DNA of 64,000 bases from positions 33,698 to 97,697 of the forward strand of contig JANQQK010000085.1 of assembly GCA_028289375.1 (NCBI GenBank). Reading direction: 5' to 3'. The notes beneath the pieces were generated by a model. It made no database searches, was not told the origin of the DNA, and saw only the letters and a list, made by a program, of their open reading frames with translations. This document shows, one piece after another, positions 55,959 through 64,000 of this stretch. Numbering within the stretch: the first letter of the stretch is position 1; each line of letters begins with the position of its first letter. Origin of the DNA: Phycisphaerae bacterium. Lineage in GTDB: Bacteria; Planctomycetota; Phycisphaerae; UBA1845. Both the position numbers and the translations under genes were made by a program.

Positions 55959-56708
55959 ATGAGCCGCCCGCCGCGAAAACCGTTCCGCCTGTCGATTTTC
56001 TTTCCCTGTTACAACGAGGAAGCCAACGTCGAGCGGACGACGCTGGCGGCGTTGGAAGCGGGTCGGGCATTCGCCGACGCGTGCGAGGTGATCATCGTCA
56101 ATGATGGCAGCAAGGACCGCACGGGGGAAATCGCGGATCGGCTGGCCGATGAGCACGCCGAGGTGCGGGCGGTGCACAACAATCCAAATCTGGGCTATGG
56201 CGGGGCGTTGAAGCGGGGTTTCGAGGAGTGCACGCTCGACTGGATCTTCTACATCGACGGCGACGGGCAGTTCGATTTTCAGGAAATCCCGAAGTTGCTG
56301 CCGCTGCTGGAGGAGTTCGACATCGTCAGTGCTTATCGCCTCGATCGGCGCGACCCGCTGATCCGCAAGGTGAACGCGTGGTGCTGGACGACGCTGGTGA
56401 ATCTGACATTCGGCATGCGCATTCGCGACATCGATTGCGCCTTCAAAATCTTCCCGCGATCGTTCATCGATCGGATCGACATGCGGTCGAGTGGGGCGTT
56501 GATCGACACGGAAATCCTCGCTAAGGCAACGTATCTGGGCTATCGGATCGGGCAGATCGGTGTGCATCACTACGCGCGGACGGCGGGTGAGCAGACGGGG
56601 GCGAATCTGCAGGTGATCGCGCGGGCGTTCGTCGAGTTGTATATGCTGCACAAGCACATCAAGTCGGTCGCGAAGCATGACCGGCAGGATCGGGCGGAAT
56701 CACACTGA
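55959..56708 (+). CDS. Family 2 glycosyltransferase (dolichol-phosphate mannosyltransferase-like)
   Basis: 249 residues from the ATG at 55959; the frame is open further upstream but that part overlaps the previous gene. GT-A fold signs: LSIFFPCYNEEANVERTTLA, VIIVNDGSKDRTGEIADRLA (nucleotide binding), NLGYGGALKRGFEE, and IFYIDGDGQFD with the metal-binding DxD. A later segment IRDIDCAFKIFPRSF is typical of the DPM1/GtrB group that charges polyprenyl phosphate with a sugar. No C-terminal membrane helices, so it is the short, peripheral type. It probably serves glycan or glycolipid synthesis. Confidence 0.9.
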   Translation: MSRPPRKPFRLSIFFPCYNEEANVERTTLAALEAGRAFADACEVIIVNDGSKDRTGEIADRLADEHAEVRAVHNNPNLGYGGALKRGFEECTLDWIFYIDGDGQFDFQEIPKLLPLLEEFDIVSAYRLDRRDPLIRKVNAWCWTTLVNLTFGMRIRDIDCAFKIFPRSFIDRIDMRSSGALIDTEILAKATYLGYRIGQIGVHHYARTAGEQTGANLQVIARAFVELYMLHKHIKSVAKHDRQDRAESH

Positions 56709-56731
56709 TACAAGGCGATACACGCTTTTTC

Positions 56732-56759
56732 TTGACACCTATTGCACGGTTCCTAAACT
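56732..56759 (+). promoter_or_regulatory. Sigma70-type promoter for the LysM lipoprotein gene
   Basis: TTGACA at 56732-56737 and TAAACT at 56754-56759 (four of six to TATAAT) with a 16-bp spacer. The predicted start of transcription lies near 56766, about 43 bases before the ATG and well placed relative to GGGAGG. It is the clearest housekeeping promoter in the window. Confidence 0.65.
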
Positions 56760-56808
56760 CCAAACCACGAAGGATTGTCCATACTTTTTCCGACAGGGAG
56801 GTCAGAAG

Positions 56809-57216
56809 ATGCGCATCGGTTGTACCTGCATCGCAATGGGGTTGGTCATGATCGTTTCGGGCTGCCAGGACAAGAACGCCGTCGCGCCGCCCGCGCAGAA
56901 TGCGTCCAACGATTACGCCATGGAGTCCGACTACTACATCCCGGCCAAGGTGGATTCGTCCACATCGAGCACGACGTCGACGGACACGGCTGAAGACACG
57001 ATCTATCTGACGTCGACGTCCGATTCGGGGTATGACGGCTACGAGCCGACATCGAACGGCCGGAAGCACACGGTAGCGAAGGGTGATACGCTGTTTCGCC
57101 TGGCCCGCGTGTATTACAGCGACGCATCCAAGTGGCGAGACATCTACGACGCCAATCGGGCCGTCCTTTCTGATCCGAACAAGCTGCGTGTCGGCGATCG
57201 ACTCGTGATTCCCTAA
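56809..57216 (+). CDS. Small LysM-domain lipoprotein
   Basis: 135 residues from the ATG at 56809 (GGGAGG ribosome site). The signal peptide ends LVMIVSGC with Cys 19 as the lipidation site. A Ser/Thr-rich linker (residues 50-65) leads to a C-terminal LysM domain: RKHTVAKGDTLFRLARVYYS, then KWRDIYDANR and LRVGDRLVIP. LysM binds peptidoglycan or related glycans, so the protein probably tethers the outer membrane or an enzyme to the wall. It has its own promoter and precedes recG by 26 bp. Confidence 0.92.
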   Translation: MRIGCTCIAMGLVMIVSGCQDKNAVAPPAQNASNDYAMESDYYIPAKVDSSTSSTTSTDTAEDTIYLTSTSDSGYDGYEPTSNGRKHTVAKGDTLFRLARVYYSDASKWRDIYDANRAVLSDPNKLRVGDRLVIP

Positions 57217-57242
57217 CACGCGAACCGCCGCACCACGCGGCG

Positions 57243-59345
57243 ATGGGGGCGACGCCATCCTTGGCCAACATCGACCTGGATACGCCGATACAGTACATCA
57301 AGGGTGTCGGGCCGGTCCGGGCGGGACATTTTGCGAATCTCGGTATTCAGACGGCAGGTGATCTCATCGAGCACCTGCCGTTTCGCTATGAAACGCTGCC
57401 GGAATCGGCGCCGATCGATCAGCTACTGCTTGGGGAGCAAGCCACCATCATCGGACAGGTAACGGCGGTGCGGTCCAGGCCCGGGCGTCGGCGGGGATCG
57501 GTGGTGGCCGACGTGGTCGACGGAACGGGGCGGGCGCGGGTGCGGTGGTTCAACGCGCCGTATGTGGCGCAGCAGGTTCAGCCAGGTGTGACGATCCGCG
57601 TGACGGGGAAAGTGGATACCGACGCGGAGGGCAGATTCGCCGAGTTTGCGAATCCGAAGTACGCGATCGTGTCGGAAGACGATCCGTTCGATGGGGATGT
57701 TGAGCAATTTGAGCCGGTGTATCCGGCGACGGCTGCACTGAATTCCAAGGCGATTGCGCGGACGGTTGCCTCGGTGCTGGAACCGTTGACGCAGCAGATG
57801 GGCGATCCGTTGTCGGATCAGCAGCGGGACGAGCACGATTGGCCGCTGCGGAGTACGGCGTTTCGTCGGTTGCATCAGCCTACCACGCTCGCGGATGTGT
57901 CGGTGGCGCGTCGGCGATTGGCGTATGACGAGCTGTTGCTGTCGCAGATTGCGATTCAGAAGGTCCGACGCGAGCGTGATGCATTGCCGGCGTCTGCGCC
58001 CATGCCATGCACCGACAAGATCGACGAGCGGATTCGCGCGCGGCTGCCCTTTGCCCTGACGCCGGGGCAGGAAGACGCTGTGGCGGGGATCGTGCGTGAT
58101 TTGGCCAGACCGACGCCCATGCGGCGACTCGTGCAGGGTGATGTTGGCTGTGGCAAGACGGCCGTCGCGTTGTACGCCGCGCTTGTTGCGGTTGCGAATC
58201 GGCGGCAGGTGGCGTTGCTGGCACCGACGGAAATATTGGCCGAGCAGCACGCATCCAAGATCGCGGGTTATCTGCAGGACAGTCGGGTGCGGGTGGAGTT
58301 GCTCGTCGGGGGCATGGCTGCGTCGAAGCGGACGACACTGCTTGACGACATTCGCACCAACAAGGTCAACTGGGTGATCGGCACGCACGCGCTGATCCAG
58401 AAGGACGTGCGCTTCGCCGATCTTGGCCTCGTGATCATTGATGAGCAGCATCGATTCGGCGTTGAGCAACGGGCGACCATGTTCCAGTCAGCCGGCAGGG
58501 CGGTTGATGGGCTGGTGATGTCGGCCACGCCGATTCCGCGGACGCTGGCAATGACCTGTTTTGGCGACCTGGACATCACGACGATTCGCGACGCCCCGCC
58601 GGGTCGCCAGCCGATCACGACGCGGTTTGTCGAGCGCGATGGCGAGGATGCGATGTGGTCGGAGATTCGCGATCGTGTGGCCAACGGCGAACAGGCGTAC
58701 GTCATCTATCCGCTGGTTGAGGAATCGGATGTGATGGATCTCAAGGCCGCCACCAGCGAGTACGAACGACTGAGCGCAGGGCCTTTTTCGGGGCTGCATG
58801 TTGGTTTGATCCACGGGCGGCAGTCGTCGGCGGATCGGGACGCGGAGATGCTGCGTTTTCGCGACGGCCAGACGCAGGTGTTGGTGAGCACGACGGTGAT
58901 TGAGGTGGGCGTCGATGTGCCGAACGCGTCGATCATGGTGATCGAGCATGCCGAGCGGTTTGGTTTGAGTCAGTTGCATCAGCTTCGCGGGCGGATCGGG
59001 CGTGGAACGCGCAAGTCGGATTGTTTCCTGCGCAGCGACTCGAAATCGTCGAAGGCGCGGGAGCGGCTGGCCATTCTGGTGCGCTCGGTGGACGGATTCG
59101 AGATCGCCGAGCATGACCTGCGACTTCGTGGTCCGGGCGAATTGTTGGGGCGGCGACAGAGCGGGCTACCGGAATTCAGGATGGCCGATCTGACGACGGA
59201 TCTCGATCTGCTTCAGTTGGCGCGGGACAACGCGTCACGGATTCTGGATGCGGATCCGCAGTTGAGCCGACGCGATCACGGCGTGTTGCGGCAGATGCTC
59301 GTGCGCCGTTTCGCGCACCTGATGCCGATGGTGCATGTCGCGTGA
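57243..59345 (+). CDS. recG: ATP-dependent DNA helicase RecG
   Basis: 700 residues, normal for RecG, which remodels stalled replication forks and branched DNA. The N-terminal wedge (IQYIKGVGPVRAGHFANLGI, HLPFRYE) is followed by an OB fold, then the helicase core: QGDVGCGKTAVALYAA (Walker A), APTEILAEQHA, DEQHRFGVEQR (motif II), MSATPIPRTLAMTCFGDLD (motif III), STTVIEVGVDVPNA and QLRGRIGRG (motif VI). The ATG has no strong ribosome site. The stop overlaps the trkH GTG start (GTGA). Confidence 0.96.
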   Translation: MGATPSLANIDLDTPIQYIKGVGPVRAGHFANLGIQTAGDLIEHLPFRYETLPESAPIDQLLLGEQATIIGQVTAVRSRPGRRRGSVVADVVDGTGRARVRWFNAPYVAQQVQPGVTIRVTGKVDTDAEGRFAEFANPKYAIVSEDDPFDGDVEQFEPVYPATAALNSKAIARTVASVLEPLTQQMGDPLSDQQRDEHDWPLRSTAFRRLHQPTTLADVSVARRRLAYDELLLSQIAIQKVRRERDALPASAPMPCTDKIDERIRARLPFALTPGQEDAVAGIVRDLARPTPMRRLVQGDVGCGKTAVALYAALVAVANRRQVALLAPTEILAEQHASKIAGYLQDSRVRVELLVGGMAASKRTTLLDDIRTNKVNWVIGTHALIQKDVRFADLGLVIIDEQHRFGVEQRATMFQSAGRAVDGLVMSATPIPRTLAMTCFGDLDITTIRDAPPGRQPITTRFVERDGEDAMWSEIRDRVANGEQAYVIYPLVEESDVMDLKAATSEYERLSAGPFSGLHVGLIHGRQSSADRDAEMLRFRDGQTQVLVSTTVIEVGVDVPNASIMVIEHAERFGLSQLHQLRGRIGRGTRKSDCFLRSDSKSSKARERLAILVRSVDGFEIAEHDLRLRGPGELLGRRQSGLPEFRMADLTTDLDLLQLARDNASRILDADPQLSRRDHGVLRQMLVRRFAHLMPMVHVA

Positions 59346-61153
59346 ATGCGAACCGCCTCGATCTGCAGGCGTTGCGGCGACGCGTTTTCAAGGACTGCGG
59401 GGGTTGGCCTGGAATCGCGGCGCTGCTGGGCGTGGCGGGGCTGGTGCTTGAATTCGGGTTCCACAAGCCTGTGCTGCCGGTGTGGTTGCTTGCGTCGCTG
59501 CAATGGGTGGCGTTGCTGGGGTTTGCGATCGCCCTGTTGGATCGGGTGCGGTGCGACGGTCTGTCGCGAGTGACCATGCGTCGGCACGGCGGGCACGTGG
59601 TCTTCTTTGCGCTGCTGTACGCACTTCTGATGCTCCGTGATCATCCGCTCGTGCTGATGCGGGCGTTGGCTGCGGGTTACGTCGGGATCCATTGGCTGTG
59701 GCGGCGGATGACCCACGTGGCTGGTCTTGCCGGAGAGCGCCTCGAACGCGGCAGCAAACCGCTTCGTCCCGACAAACTGCTGGTCGGGTCATTCGCCGCG
59801 GCAATCCTGTTTGGCGGACTCTTGCTCCTGTTGCCACGCGCAACGACGACGCAGATCGACACCTACGTGGCCGATCATCCATTCGGACACATCATCAACT
59901 GCTTTTTCACGGCCACCAGTGCGACGTGCGTTACCGGCTTGGCCGTCTACGACACGTCGACCGACTTCACGCGCTTCGGTCAAGTCGTCATCCTCGTGCT
60001 GATTCAACTCGGCGGATTGGGCATCATGGTGTCGGGCAGTCTGTTCGGCATGCTGACGGGGCGGAAGCTGTCGCTCCGTGAATCGCTCGTGCTGCAGGAC
60101 GCGTTGAGTCATCAGACCATCGGCCAACTTCGCGGCATGATCCGGTTCATCGTGGTATCGACTCTTCTGTTTGAACTTTTTGGCGCCGTCTTATTGTACA
60201 CCATGTGGCCTGCGGAGATGCCGAGCTTCTCCGAACGTGTGTTTCACAGTGTCTTTCATGCCGTCAGCGCCTTCTGCAACGCCGGGTTCGCACTGCATAC
60301 AGACAGCCTGGTCGGGTTTCGCGGATGCTGGCAGGTGTATACCATCATCATGCCGTTGATCGTGATCGGCGGGCTTGGCTTCCCGGTCCTTTCTGAGATC
60401 AAGGCTCGCTGGCAACGGCGACGATCAGGTCGCAGCAGGCATCAACGATCATGGACGCTGCACAGCCGATTCGTCCTGATCGCAACACCGTCACTCATCA
60501 TCGTCCCGGCCATCATCATGTACGCGCTCGAGTCGATCGGCTCACCGACTTCGGTCGTGGGTGATCAGATCGCTCTGTCCGAATTGAACTGGTTCGAACG
60601 GGCGTGGGCCGTGCTGTTCCGATCCATCACGACCCGCACTGCCGGCTTCAATGTGACAACACTCTCTTCGGACGCGCAGTCCACCGGCACGACGTTTCTC
60701 ATGTGCGTGCTGATGTTCATCGGCGGTTCGCCTGCGTCGACGGCGGGCGGCGTGAAAACGGTGGCGATCTTTGTGCTCGGGGTCGGCGTCTGGTCGACGC
60801 TTCGTCGTCGTCCGCACGTGGAGTTCGCCCACCGCGCGATACCCGATACCATCGTTCGTCGGGCAGCCACCGTCGTGTTCGTCATGTTCGCCATAGTCAC
60901 GACGGTGACGCTCCTTCTTTGCTGCACCGAATCGGCGTCGCTGGACGAGGTGTTGTTCGAATCCGTCTCCGCCTGCGGCACCGTCGGGCTGACGCTCGGA
61001 CTGACGCCCAAATTGACACTCACCGGGCGCGTCGTGATCATGGCTGCGATGTTCGCCGGCAGACTGGGACCACTCTCGATCCTGCTCGCGCTGGCAGGTC
61101 GCGAATCGACCGCGCGCTACACCTATCCGGAAGAACAGGTCGTCATCGGATAA
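59342..61153 (+). CDS. trkH: TrkH/KtrB-family potassium uptake channel subunit
   Basis: 603 residues from a GTG that overlaps the recG stop. Four pore loops of the potassium-transporter superfamily can be seen: TSATCVTGLAVYDT, SAFCNAGFALHTD, TRTAGFNVTTL and SACGTVGLTLGLTP, each with the filter glycine. About 10-12 membrane helices are predicted; the first 150 residues add extra N-terminal helices relative to KtrB. MCVLMFIGGSPASTAGGVKT is a family signature. With the KtrA-like gene 21 bp downstream it forms a complete K+ uptake system. Confidence 0.95.
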   Translation: MNANRLDLQALRRRVFKDCGGWPGIAALLGVAGLVLEFGFHKPVLPVWLLASLQWVALLGFAIALLDRVRCDGLSRVTMRRHGGHVVFFALLYALLMLRDHPLVLMRALAAGYVGIHWLWRRMTHVAGLAGERLERGSKPLRPDKLLVGSFAAAILFGGLLLLLPRATTTQIDTYVADHPFGHIINCFFTATSATCVTGLAVYDTSTDFTRFGQVVILVLIQLGGLGIMVSGSLFGMLTGRKLSLRESLVLQDALSHQTIGQLRGMIRFIVVSTLLFELFGAVLLYTMWPAEMPSFSERVFHSVFHAVSAFCNAGFALHTDSLVGFRGCWQVYTIIMPLIVIGGLGFPVLSEIKARWQRRRSGRSRHQRSWTLHSRFVLIATPSLIIVPAIIMYALESIGSPTSVVGDQIALSELNWFERAWAVLFRSITTRTAGFNVTTLSSDAQSTGTTFLMCVLMFIGGSPASTAGGVKTVAIFVLGVGVWSTLRRRPHVEFAHRAIPDTIVRRAATVVFVMFAIVTTVTLLLCCTESASLDEVLFESVSACGTVGLTLGLTPKLTLTGRVVIMAAMFAGRLGPLSILLALAGRESTARYTYPEEQVVIG

Positions 61154-61174
61154 CCGCATTTCGAAAGCAACCCC

Positions 61175-61870
61175 ATGGATCGCTTCGCCGTCATTGGCTT
61201 GGGACAGTTTGGTGGACATCTCGCCCGATCGCTCGCCAGCGCCGGAGCCGACGTCATCGCCATCGATCGCGATCAGGAACTCGTCGAGCAGATTCGCGAT
61301 GAAGTTGCGATGGCGGTCCGCATGGACAGCACCGATGAGCAGGCGCTCAAGTCCCATGCGGTCCACGAATGCGACACGGTGATCGTGGGGATCGGCGTCG
61401 GGTTTGAATCCACGGCGTTGACCGTCGCCGTCCTGAAACAACTCGGCGCGAAACACATCGTCGCCCGATCGCACAGTCCGGTGCAGGCGAAGATTCTGCA
61501 GAGCATCGGCGCTCACGATATCGTCAACCCCGAAGGCGAAGCCGCGTTCCGATGGTCCAACCGCCTGATGATCCCGCACCTGAAGCGTTATCTCGAATTG
61601 GGCGCAGATGTCTCGATGGTGCAGCTTCCGGCTCCGCGCGGGTTCCACAACAAGTCGCTCGAGCAGTTGCGCCTTCGTCGCGAGTTCGACGTCAACCTCG
61701 TCGCCATCAAGCGACCACAGGAGAAACAAGGCGAAGATCAGCCAGTCCCACACGCCGCGCCGATGATCACCACGCCGAGCGCCGAGACCGAAATTCTCCC
61801 CGGCGACATTCTCATTCTCGTCGGAACAAACGACGCCCTCGCAGGCTTGCCCAGGGACGACACGGACTAG
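61175..61870 (+). CDS. ktrA: KtrA/TrkA-type RCK gating subunit
   Basis: 231 residues. The RCK-N domain binds nucleotides through MDRFAVIGLGQFGGHLARSL with the acidic strand end VIAIDRDQE. The middle reads DTVIVGIGVGFESTALTVAV and HIVARSHSPVQAKILQSIGA, and the C-terminal RCK-C domain ends PGDILILVGTNDAL. It has one RCK unit (like KtrA) instead of the two of E. coli TrkA. It should form a ring that gates the TrkH/KtrB-like channel encoded 21 bp upstream in response to ATP/ADP or c-di-AMP. Confidence 0.94.
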   Translation: MDRFAVIGLGQFGGHLARSLASAGADVIAIDRDQELVEQIRDEVAMAVRMDSTDEQALKSHAVHECDTVIVGIGVGFESTALTVAVLKQLGAKHIVARSHSPVQAKILQSIGAHDIVNPEGEAAFRWSNRLMIPHLKRYLELGADVSMVQLPAPRGFHNKSLEQLRLRREFDVNLVAIKRPQEKQGEDQPVPHAAPMITTPSAETEILPGDILILVGTNDALAGLPRDDTD

Positions 61871-61876
61871 CGCATG

Positions 61877-61904
61877 AAAAAGGGCCGCCCATTCGTCGCG
61901 ACCC
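61877..61904 (-). terminator. Rho-independent terminator (leftward) after the HDOD gene
   Basis: On the leftward strand GGGTCGC pairs with GCGGCCC (7 bp, one wobble) around a 9-base loop, followed by five T residues. It lies 30 bp after the HDOD stop and also just after the ktrA stop on the other strand, where the trailing sequence lacks a T run. Confidence 0.7.
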
Positions 61905-61933
61905 TGACTGAGCGTTGATTGTCGATCCGAAGG

Positions 61934-62815
61934 TTACGCTGATGCTCCAAGGCTCGCCTCAGCCGTATCGACGCCTTCATAGATCTGATCGAACAATTCG
62001 GGCAGCTCTTCCTCGGTCAGTTGCACCGTTGCGAGCAGTTCCTCGGTGAGCACCTCGTGACAGGCGGTCAGATGGAACCCGATCTTCTCGGCACAAACGA
62101 GCACGTCGGCCACGCGCACCAGATTGCCAAAGCTCTGCAACTCCGGTGCGAGCAGGTCCGGTTCGTGGTGCAGGGCGATCACAGCCCGAAGGTTCTTCGG
62201 GAATTTCCACTTGGTGGTCAGCCCGAAACCGAACTGCTGATGGTCGGCACCAATGATTTCGTTCTCGAGATCAAGGAAGTTGCCCTTGCCGCATGAGCAG
62301 GCTTCAACGACCTCGGTGAGCTGATCGGGAAACGCCTGACGTTCGATCAAAATGCCGAGATCATGAATCAAACCAGCCAGGAATACCTCGTCTGCCGCAC
62401 CGGCGAAACCGCTGCGATTGGCCAGGAGTCGTCCCGTGACCGCCACCGCAATACTGTGTCGCCACAGGTCCTTCGCCGTAAATCCACCGCCGACATCCTG
62501 CCCCTTGAACATGCGCGATACAGACGCCGCGATGGCGATGTTCTTGACGGCTGACAGTCCGAGCAACACGATCGCGCGGTCCACGCTGGCGATCTGTCCG
62601 GGCAATCCGTAGAAGGCTGAGTTCACAACCTTCAGCACGCGCGTCGACAGCGCCGGGTCCGTCTTGATGAGTTCGTGCATATCGCGGGCGGTGCTCTTCG
62701 GATCCTCAACCAATTCGATGATGCGCGCTGTCACTTCCGGCAGCGTCGAGATGTCGCCGGTTCGCGCTAACGCCTTGTCGACGACGGCCTTGGTGGCTTC
62801 GGCCATTTCCTGCAT
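61934..62815 (-). CDS. HDOD domain protein
   Basis: 293 residues from the ATG at 62815 (GGAAGG upstream; a Met five codons earlier is possible). The HDOD domain spans about residues 15-215: ISTLPEVTARIIELVEDPKS, TDPALSTRVLKVVNSAFYGL, IVLLGLSAVKNIAIAASVSR, FLAGLIHDLGILIERQ. HDOD proteins resemble HD phosphohydrolases but usually lack the metal residues; the HD pair is kept here in IHDLG. They act in signalling, often with two-component or c-di-GMP proteins; none is adjacent. The acidic C-terminus (TEEELPELFDQIYEGVDTAE) is probably helical. Confidence 0.92.
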   Translation of the reverse strand: MQEMAEATKAVVDKALARTGDISTLPEVTARIIELVEDPKSTARDMHELIKTDPALSTRVLKVVNSAFYGLPGQIASVDRAIVLLGLSAVKNIAIAASVSRMFKGQDVGGGFTAKDLWRHSIAVAVTGRLLANRSGFAGAADEVFLAGLIHDLGILIERQAFPDQLTEVVEACSCGKGNFLDLENEIIGADHQQFGFGLTTKWKFPKNLRAVIALHHEPDLLAPELQSFGNLVRVADVLVCAEKIGFHLTACHEVLTEELLATVQLTEEELPELFDQIYEGVDTAEASLGASA

Positions 62816-62933
62816 GATCCAGCCTTCCAAACGAGGTCCTGAAATAGCAACGTCCGGCGCATGCGTACACCGGCGCCTTAATCATCGTCGTGGCGTGTGT
62901 GCGGATTGAGTTATGGGTGTACTGTCGTGGGAT

Positions 62934-64000
62934 TCAGCGGATTTTTCGGCGAACGTTGTCAGACAACGTGGTCTCAGCGAGGATGTCGGCGATCCGTTTT
63001 CCTGCCTGACCGCGCCCATACGGACTTATCGGACGACGTTGACGCGTCATCGTCGTCGCTTCACTGACCGCATCGCGGATCGACCGATAACCTTCCGTCG
63101 CGTCAATGACCGTCGGGCCGCCACGTTCGCGGCCTGCCTGCCGGTCGCCGATGTTCACGCTCGGAACACCGAGCACCGGGGCTTCGATGATGCCGCTGGA
63201 TGAATTGCCGATGATCAGCCGCGAGCCGGCCAACGCTTCAAGATAGGATGCACGCGGCATCGACTTGACGAGCCGCAACTTGTTGTGCCCATTTTGAGAT
63301 GATCTTTCGTCATCGATGGCGGCGAGTATGCCGGAGTGGCCTCGATCGCTGTTGGGATGAACGACGATGATGTCGTCGGTCACGCTGCGGACCGAGCGCA
63401 ACACGTGGGACATGACGCGATGCTCGGTCTCCGCGCTGCGACCACAGGGGTGATGGACGACCATCGCGCTGCGACAACCGCTTCGGTGTTGTGACCTGGG
63501 AATGTCGAAGAGATCGTCCAGCCCCGGTGCCCCGACCACGTGCACATGCTGCCGGGATTCGCCCATGCGGATGATGCGATCGGCCGACTTACGCGTCGCC
63601 GCCAGATGAATGTGGGCCAGTTTCGTCATCGCGTCGCGTTGGAGGTCGTCGGCATCGCCCGGTGCGACGTCTCCGCCATGGACGTGTGCGAGCAACTTGC
63701 CCGTCGTGGTTGCAGCCATCGCGCCCGCCAGCGCTTCAATGCGATCGCCAAGCACAAGCACGATGTCGGTCTCGGCGTTGACAAGATATTCGGAAATGCC
63801 AGCCACTCCGCGAGCAAGCCCGTTTGCCTGATCGAGCGGATCATCGTCTCCGCGTTGCATTCGGACGCGCGCGTCGATGCGATGACCATCGGCTTCGATG
63901 TCCCGGACCGTCATGCCGAATCGCCGCAGCAAGTGCATACCGGTGACGATCAGTTGGAGCTGCAGTTGTTTGTGTTCGGAGATGGCGTCAATGGTGGACC
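62934..64000 (-). CDS. neuC: UDP-N-acetylglucosamine 2-epimerase, NeuC type (partial, 5' end outside window)
   Basis: The frame is open to the right edge (at least 355 residues); in-frame text before the Met at 63938 (STIDAISEHKQLQLQLIVTG) fits the family, so that Met is internal. NeuC-type signs: LIVTGMHLLRRFG, VLVLGDRIEALAGAMAATTT, LLAHVHGGDVAPGD, AMTKLAHIHLAATRKSADRI and GNSSSGIIEAPVLGVPSVNI. Such hydrolysing epimerases turn UDP-GlcNAc into ManNAc and UDP for sialic or legionaminic-type sugars; legionaminate variants use modified substrates. The missing upstream genes would show which sugar is made. Confidence 0.9.
   Translation of the reverse strand, partial: STIDAISEHKQLQLQLIVTGMHLLRRFGMTVRDIEADGHRIDARVRMQRGDDDPLDQANGLARGVAGISEYLVNAETDIVLVLGDRIEALAGAMAATTTGKLLAHVHGGDVAPGDADDLQRDAMTKLAHIHLAATRKSADRIIRMGESRQHVHVVGAPGLDDLFDIPRSQHRSGCRSAMVVHHPCGRSAETEHRVMSHVLRSVRSVTDDIIVVHPNSDRGHSGILAAIDDERSSQNGHNKLRLVKSMPRASYLEALAGSRLIIGNSSSGIIEAPVLGVPSVNIGDRQAGRERGGPTVIDATEGYRSIRDAVSEATTMTRQRRPISPYGRGQAGKRIADILAETTLSDNVRRKIR

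Overview
This 64 kb, GC-rich window looks like a chromosomal segment of a planctomycete (Planctomycetota, most likely a Phycisphaerae-type lineage). The signs are three membrane-anchored Hanks-type Ser/Thr kinases carrying WD40 or TPR sensor regions, an ECF sigma gene in a kinase operon, a pseudopilin-like protein with a C-terminal CDGH motif, very long exported Cys-rich, Asp-rich and dockerin-bearing proteins, and a family of small membrane proteins with a Cys4 zinc ribbon. lpxB and a lipoprotein with a LysM domain argue for a Gram-negative envelope. No tRNA, rRNA, insertion sequence, prophage or CRISPR array was seen.

Layout. 1-7.2 kb: a truncated zinc-ribbon membrane gene; a translationally coupled NAD-salvage pair (pncB-pncA); then a leftward group of an orphan ParA ATPase, a VanZ-like protein and a large protein with a degenerate M14-like domain, beside a FixJ-type response regulator. 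7.2-13.7 kb: a giant Cys-rich secreted protein with a dockerin, a strong terminator, then a possibly leaderless ABC-F gene coupled to a class II aldolase. 13.8-23.8 kb (all leftward): a WD40 kinase, a DUF1579 protein, an ECF sigma/membrane protein/TPR kinase operon, and a tetR-START pair with a striking nested palindrome upstream. 24-27 kb: two zinc-ribbon membrane proteins behind a shortened uvrC, and a DUF1648 protein. 27-34.4 kb: an amidohydrolase lipoprotein, a matrixin-like metalloprotease with Asp-rich repeats, a CPBP protease, an AT-rich probable acquired gene with a HEPN-like motif, and an aquaglyceroporin. 34.5-39 kb: nrfHA (nitrite ammonification) and a LolA-like/thioredoxin-like fusion. 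39-45.8 kb: a pseudopilin-like protein and an 1867-residue subtilisin with FG-GAP and Cys/Asp repeats.

45.8-64 kb is the housekeeping end: lpxB, then rpsB-tsf-(terminator)-pyrH-frr, a gamma-carbonic-anhydrase-like gene, a TPR kinase coupled to arfB, sucC without an adjacent sucD, a DUF6941-like gene with a GT2 glycosyltransferase, a LysM lipoprotein behind a recognisable sigma70 promoter, recG-trkH-ktrA, an HDOD protein, and the 3' part of a neuC-like UDP-GlcNAc 2-epimerase that runs off the window.

Functional links. pncA and pncB together convert nicotinamide to nicotinate mononucleotide. trkH and ktrA form a potassium channel with its gating ring. nrfH would pass quinol electrons to nrfA. 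The sigma-membrane-kinase operon is probably one signalling unit. The secreted proteins form a group of exported surface or matrix proteins with dockerin-like and possibly cohesin-like parts. The items most worth a second look are the AT-rich HEPN-like gene, the ParA/VanZ/pseudo-M14 group, the nested tetR operator, UvrC without its helix-hairpin-helix tail, NrfA with a CxxCH catalytic heme motif, and the Cys-rich modular proteins. All functional statements are read from translated sequence by eye; no database search was run.
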